The translations under genes and the position numbers were made by a program. Of a stretch of DNA of 64,000 nucleotides, positions 60,636 through 64,000 are shown piece by piece. Below the pieces are notes generated by a model. It worked only from the letters and a program-made list of their open reading frames with translations. It was not told where the DNA came from and did not search any database. The DNA comes from Aeromonas eucrenophila. GTDB lineage: Bacteria > Pseudomonadota > Gammaproteobacteria > Enterobacterales > Aeromonadaceae. The stretch covers positions 62,001 to 126,000 of the forward strand of contig NZ_CDDF01000018.1 in the NCBI RefSeq assembly GCF_000819865.1, given 5' to 3'. Position 1 is the first letter of the stretch; each line of letters opens with the position of its first letter.

Positions 60636-60768
60636 GGGCTCTCCTTTGGGGTCGCCATTCTAAAGCAGCCGCCGCTCACAATAAACCTGCCATTGCGACT
60701 GTTACGGAACTGTTGCAGACTGGCTGGAGTTTTTACTCGGCTTGACTGCCAGGGATTGGGATCAGGGA

Positions 60769-61233
60769 ATGAAACACATGCTGAAGAAGATGGCGCTCAG
60801 TGGCATCGCCAACCTGTTTGCCGAGCGGATGCCATTCAACAAGCTGATCGGCATGCAGGTGACTCACTATGACTTCGAAAAGGTGGAGCTGCGCATCAAG
60901 ATGGAAGACAAGCTCATCGGCAACCCCTTCCACAACATCCTGCACGGGGGCGTCACCGCCAGCCTGCTGGACGTGGCAGGGGGCATGATAGTGGCCGCCT
61001 CCTGCATCGACGAGCTGGAGGACTTCTCCCCCAGCTATCTCAAGGAGCGCTTCTCCCGCCTCGGTACCATAGATCTGCGGGTCGACTACCTGCGTCCCGG
61101 CCGCGGCAACGAGTTCATCGCCACCGCCCACATCATCCGTGCCGGCAGCAAGGTGGCCGTCGCCCGCATGGAACTGCACAACGAGGAGGGGACTCACATC
61201 GCCTTCGGAACCGGTACTTATCTCGTCGGCTAA
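60769..61233 (+). CDS. yigI: Hotdog-fold thioesterase (YigI-like)
   Basis: 154 residues, PaaI/hotdog superfamily. The motif I-L-H-G-G-V-T-A-S-L-L-D-V-A (about residue 56) carries the acyl-CoA thioesterase active-site region, and GTIDLRVDYLRPGRG is shared with Escherichia coli YigI. There too it lies close to recQ. ATG at 60769 chosen; an ATG at 60778 is possible. Confidence 0.88.
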   Translation: MKHMLKKMALSGIANLFAERMPFNKLIGMQVTHYDFEKVELRIKMEDKLIGNPFHNILHGGVTASLLDVAGGMIVAASCIDELEDFSPSYLKERFSRLGTIDLRVDYLRPGRGNEFIATAHIIRAGSKVAVARMELHNEEGTHIAFGTGTYLVG

Positions 61234-61265
61234 GGGCTTTATTGCATAAAAAATGCACTTCTAAG

Positions 61266-61279
61266 CTGATTTTAATCAA
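61266..61279 (+). promoter_or_regulatory. FNR-like box upstream of the AbiTii-like gene
   Basis: CTGAT-TTTA-ATCAA differs from the FNR consensus TTGAT-N4-ATCAA at one position; a possible -10 CATACT lies at 61312-61317. Confidence 0.4.
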
Positions 61280-61355
61280 TAGAATCCCTACCCCCGCGCC
61301 GTCTCGGGGTCCATACTGAAAGTCGGGATTGTGTGCAGAGGGAGGATTGCAGACG

Positions 61356-61883
61356 ATGAGCGCGACACTGGCTACCAAACCATCCAGAGCCTTACTGACA
61401 CAGCTCGAGTTCATGCTCGACGAGGTGCATACACCTGAGTGTCGCCACTGGTTGGAACAGGAGCTGGAGGGGTATTCTCTTTGCTCGCCCCTGCCTTGGT
61501 ATCGCATCATCGCCTGTCGGCAACGCGGTCACTTCTTGAACCTGAAGACGGGAAAATTTTTGACCTGCCATATCGGCAGTCAAACGCTGAGCCAACGCGA
61601 CCTGGCCCAAGTTCAGTTCATCTATGCCCGTGAACCCGCCGCCCACTATTTACTGCGTCATGATTCCGGTATAGAACCCTGGCCAGAACAGCTGCTGGAA
61701 GCGTATCGAGAGCAGTTGATCCCCGGCCATCTCTGCCTGCAAGCCTGGCATGAGCCCGTGTCTTCGTTGCGCTCACAACTGGTGGAGGGTCTCGGCCACT
61801 TCATCAGCGAGTACCCCAAGCATGCGGCCCTGCAAACTCAACACGGCTTCAAGGCATTGCGCCATCAACACTGGCACATCTAA
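61356..61883 (+). CDS. AbiTii-domain-like protein
   Basis: 175 residues. The N-terminal third reads like the AbiTii domain: a helix, then C-R-H-W-L-E-Q-E-L-E-G-Y (about residue 27) and L-P-W-Y-R-I-I-A-C, matching the family pattern W-L-x2-E-L-x-G-Y ... P-x-Y-R. AbiTii domains occur in proteins linked to abortive infection and toxin-antitoxin type defence, but function is not established. The rest is unknown. GGAGG precedes the ATG by ten bases. An FNR-like box lies at 61266-61279. No partner gene is adjacent. Domain assignment is by eye. Confidence 0.6.
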   Translation: MSATLATKPSRALLTQLEFMLDEVHTPECRHWLEQELEGYSLCSPLPWYRIIACRQRGHFLNLKTGKFLTCHIGSQTLSQRDLAQVQFIYAREPAAHYLLRHDSGIEPWPEQLLEAYREQLIPGHLCLQAWHEPVSSLRSQLVEGLGHFISEYPKHAALQTQHGFKALRHQHWHI

Positions 61884-61979
61884 GCAAGCGCCTTGGGCGC
61901 AAGGAGGGCACCATAGACAAGACCCACAACGAGATTGCCACAATCTAGAGTGCCGGAGTCAACATCAGACTCCACCAGT

Positions 61980-62003
61980 GGGCCACCGAGCGGTGGCCCT
62001 TTT
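61980..62003 (+). terminator. Terminator of the AbiTii-like gene
   Basis: GGGCCACCG / CGGTGGCCC stem followed by TTTTAC. Confidence 0.85.
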
Positions 62004-62086
62004 ACTGGCTGGCATTCGGTCCGGGCAATGCATCGAGGTCGATCCTGCCTTAGGTTGACCGAAGTCCCGGCCAGATTTCAAATGCG

Positions 62087-62113
62087 AAAAGGCCGCTCTA
62101 CGAGCGGCCTTTT
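62087..62113 (-). terminator. tRNA-Pro terminator
   Basis: AAAAGGCCGCTC / GAGCGGCCTTTT perfect 12-base stem immediately 3' of the tRNA on the minus strand. Confidence 0.85.
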
Positions 62114-62119
62114 CTAATA

Positions 62120-62196
<77 letters not shown>

Positions 62197-62343
62197 ATGT
62201 CTGCGGGGCGAGAATTTACCGAAAGCCCCGACCATACACAAGCCTTTTTTGTCTCTGGCGGGAAAAAATCACTTATCGCTCAACAATTCAGCATTTTTCG
62301 CACGCTCGGCATGGGCTGCAACAGGAGAGGGCCGTGATCCCCC

Positions 62344-63063
62344 TTACACCGGTAGCTGGAACTCGACCGGCCCCAGCAGACGGCGCCGCCAATCCGCCAC
62401 CACCCCGTGCTCCAGCCAGTTGGCCGCGTGCTGGCGCCAGTTCGGCGAGAGCGCCGAGTTATCCAGCAGCAACTGCAGGTCATCCTCGTTGCGCACCTGG
62501 TTGAACAGGATGTCGGCGGTGCGCTTCACTGTCAGTTCGGGATAGGGCCTGTCGACCAGTTGCAGCTCGGCACCCGGCGCCACCTCACCCTCCTCCAGCA
62601 CTCGCAGCAGCCAGCCACAACGGCCATTGAGCTGCATCACCTGCGAGAGGTGCGCATAGCCAAAGCGCTGATTCAGCTTGAAGCAAGGGGATCTCGGCTG
62701 GCTGATCTGGATCAGGGCCTCGCCGAGGCGGTAGACATCGCCGATGCAGGCTTGCGTCTCGGTCAGCCCGAGGCCGGAGAGGTTCTCGCCAAAGGCGGCC
62801 GGTTGCCAGGGAGTGCGGGGAATGGGCAAGCCCAGCGCACGTTGCCAGGTCTGCCACCAGAGATAGTGATCGGCGGGATAATAATGCAGCGCTCTGTCCG
62901 GGCCACCGTGATGGCGCTGGTCGCTCTGCTCATCGCCAGCCAGACCCGAGAAACTGCACCACAGGGGCCTGTCGGCGGCTTGCTTGTGGATGGCACTGAC
63001 GAGGCCGGGAGCCAATTCGGGATTCAGTTCGGCGCCTTGGCCAATAAAGAGGGAGATCCGCAT
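62344..63063 (-). CDS. yiiM: MOSC-domain protein YiiM
   Basis: 239 residues. MOSC domain (molybdenum cofactor sulfurase C-terminal type) followed by a 3-alpha domain. Typical segments are D-x3-H-x-G-G-P-D-R-A-L-H-x-Y, F-G-E-N-L-S, and the Mo-binding cysteine in R-S-P-C-F-K-L (about residue 127). YiiM-type proteins use molybdenum cofactor to detoxify N-hydroxylated bases such as 6-hydroxylaminopurine. Confidence 0.92.
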   Translation of the reverse strand: MRISLFIGQGAELNPELAPGLVSAIHKQAADRPLWCSFSGLAGDEQSDQRHHGGPDRALHYYPADHYLWWQTWQRALGLPIPRTPWQPAAFGENLSGLGLTETQACIGDVYRLGEALIQISQPRSPCFKLNQRFGYAHLSQVMQLNGRCGWLLRVLEEGEVAPGAELQLVDRPYPELTVKRTADILFNQVRNEDDLQLLLDNSALSPNWRQHAANWLEHGVVADWRRRLLGPVEFQLPV

Positions 63064-63138
63064 TCTATCCTCCTGCTGGATGAGAGAATGCGGATCTTAG
63101 GGGCTGTCGACGCTTGGACGCAAGCCCCAAACAGGACG

Positions 63139-63981
63139 TCAGGCGACGGCTTGCATCTGGGTAGTCATGGCGATCTCGGCGCGGCGGCGTTTCTCCGCCC
63201 TGGCCATCAAATACCAGCTACTGAAGGTGAACAGCGACACCGACAGCAGGATCAGGCTGGCCACCGCGTTGATCTCGGGTTTCACGCCGAGGCGCACCGC
63301 CGAGAAGACTTCCATCGGCAGGGTGGTAGAGCCAGGACCCGACACGAAGCTCGCCAGCACCAGATCATCGAGCGACAGGGCGAAGGACATCATGCCACCC
63401 GCCGCCAGCGAGGGGGCTATCATCGGGATGGTGATCAGGAAGAACACCTTCCAGGGTTTGGCCCCCAGATCCATGGCCGCCTCCTCGATGGAGAGATCCA
63501 GTTCCCGCAGTCGTGCCGACACCACGATCGCCACGTAGGCGGTACAGAAGGTGGTGTGAGCGATCCAGATGGTCAACATGCCCCGCTCGGCCGGCCAGCC
63601 AATCAGCTGGGCCATGGCCACGAACAGCAGCAGCAGTGACAGACCGGTGATCACCTCCGGCATGACCAGGGGCGCCGTCACCAGGCCCCCGAACAGGGTG
63701 CGGCCGCGGAAGTGCGGGATCCGGGTCAGCACGAAGGCCGCCATGGTTCCCAGCGCCACCGCCGCGATGGCGGTATAGAAGGCGATCTCCAGCGAGCGCA
63801 ACACAGAGCCAATCAGCTGCTTGTTGTCGAGCAGGCCGAAGTACCACTTCAGGGACCAGCCTCCCCACACCGTCACCAGCTTGGAGGCGTTGAAGGAGTA
63901 GATCACCATGATCAGCATGGGCAGGTAGATAAACAGCAACCCCAGCCACAGCATCAGCTTGGCAAAACCGAAGCGCCTCAT
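63139..63981 (-). CDS. potI: Putrescine ABC transporter permease PotI
   Basis: 280 residues, six membrane helices, BPD_transp_1 domain with the EAA loop E-E-A-A-M-D-L-G-A-K-P-W-K-V-F (about residue 170). It matches PotI more closely than PotC (VIYSFNASKLVTVWGGWS; ASFVSGPGSTTLPM). Part of PotFGHI, which imports putrescine. It is the last gene of the transporter operon; the rest lies beyond the right edge of the window. Confidence 0.92.
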   Translation of the reverse strand: MRRFGFAKLMLWLGLLFIYLPMLIMVIYSFNASKLVTVWGGWSLKWYFGLLDNKQLIGSVLRSLEIAFYTAIAAVALGTMAAFVLTRIPHFRGRTLFGGLVTAPLVMPEVITGLSLLLLFVAMAQLIGWPAERGMLTIWIAHTTFCTAYVAIVVSARLRELDLSIEEAAMDLGAKPWKVFFLITIPMIAPSLAAGGMMSFALSLDDLVLASFVSGPGSTTLPMEVFSAVRLGVKPEINAVASLILLSVSLFTFSSWYLMARAEKRRRAEIAMTTQMQAVA

Positions 63982-64000
63982 ACTTTACCCTCCAGCTCTT
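63978..64000 (-). CDS. potH: End of the upstream permease gene (probably potH)
   Basis: Only 23 bases are visible. In one minus-strand frame they encode E-L-E-G-K-V-stop, overlapping the potI start as ATGA, the arrangement expected for potH-potI. Another frame has an earlier stop, so this is an inference from context. Confidence 0.35.

Overview
The window looks like a chromosomal segment of an Aeromonas species or a close relative. It is GC-rich and gammaproteobacterial. It carries a complete arginine deiminase operon, RyhB and CsrB-type small RNAs, a non-PTS sucrose (csc) operon and a LacZ/Gal/Mgl cluster. The genus is inferred from gene content and protein resemblance; no search was run. 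I see no prophage, CRISPR array or complete insertion sequence. Nearly all genes are intact and belong to known families.

Layout. 1-6.5 kb: a partial AraC regulator, lipocalin Blc, a chemoreceptor, a CYTH protein, an unusual PsiD-like pyruvoyl decarboxylase, tRNA-Trp and an unknown gene. 6.5-14 kb: pyrBI with a leader peptide and attenuator, an ArgR-type regulator, and the convergent arcA-arcC-arcB-arcD operon. 14-21 kb: a small secreted peptide, a CsrB-like sRNA with 17 GGA motifs, a second chemoreceptor and mglBAC. 21-30.6 kb: lacZ, an array of about 98-bp tandem repeats, galR and galETKM, tied together by matching operators; a small MITE-like element sits at the galM stop. 30.7-39.8 kb: aldo-keto reductase, uppP, an RpoE/ChrR sigma/anti-sigma pair, a Lon-N protein, argS, ftsN and hslVU behind a sigma-32 promoter. 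39.8-47.7 kb: scrR-cscAKB (sucrose uptake and hydrolysis) and a divergent MFS/LysR pair. 47.8-54.7 kb: nirBDC-cysG (nitrite reduction and siroheme) behind an FNR/NarL promoter, then mgtE. 54.9-64 kb: rraA, RyhB on the minus strand, yhhQ with a preQ1-I riboswitch, a small DUF3630-like gene, selO, a cytochrome c, recQ, yigI, an AbiTii-like gene, tRNA-Pro(CGG), yiiM and potI.

How the genes work together. Lactose and galactose use is one regulon: MglBAC imports galactose, LacZ releases it from lactose, GalM/GalK/GalT/GalE convert it to UDP-glucose, and GalR sits in the middle. Sucrose is handled by CscB, CscA and CscK under ScrR. Anaerobic functions (arc, nir) carry FNR-like boxes.

The most rewarding observations are non-coding. 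They are RyhB hidden between two convergent genes, a CsrB-type sponge RNA, a preQ1 riboswitch covering the yhhQ ribosome binding site, and a tandem repeat that seems to have grown from the 3' end of galR. Among proteins, the PsiD-like decarboxylase, the AbiTii-like protein and an ArgRS with an altered HIGH motif deserve a second look.
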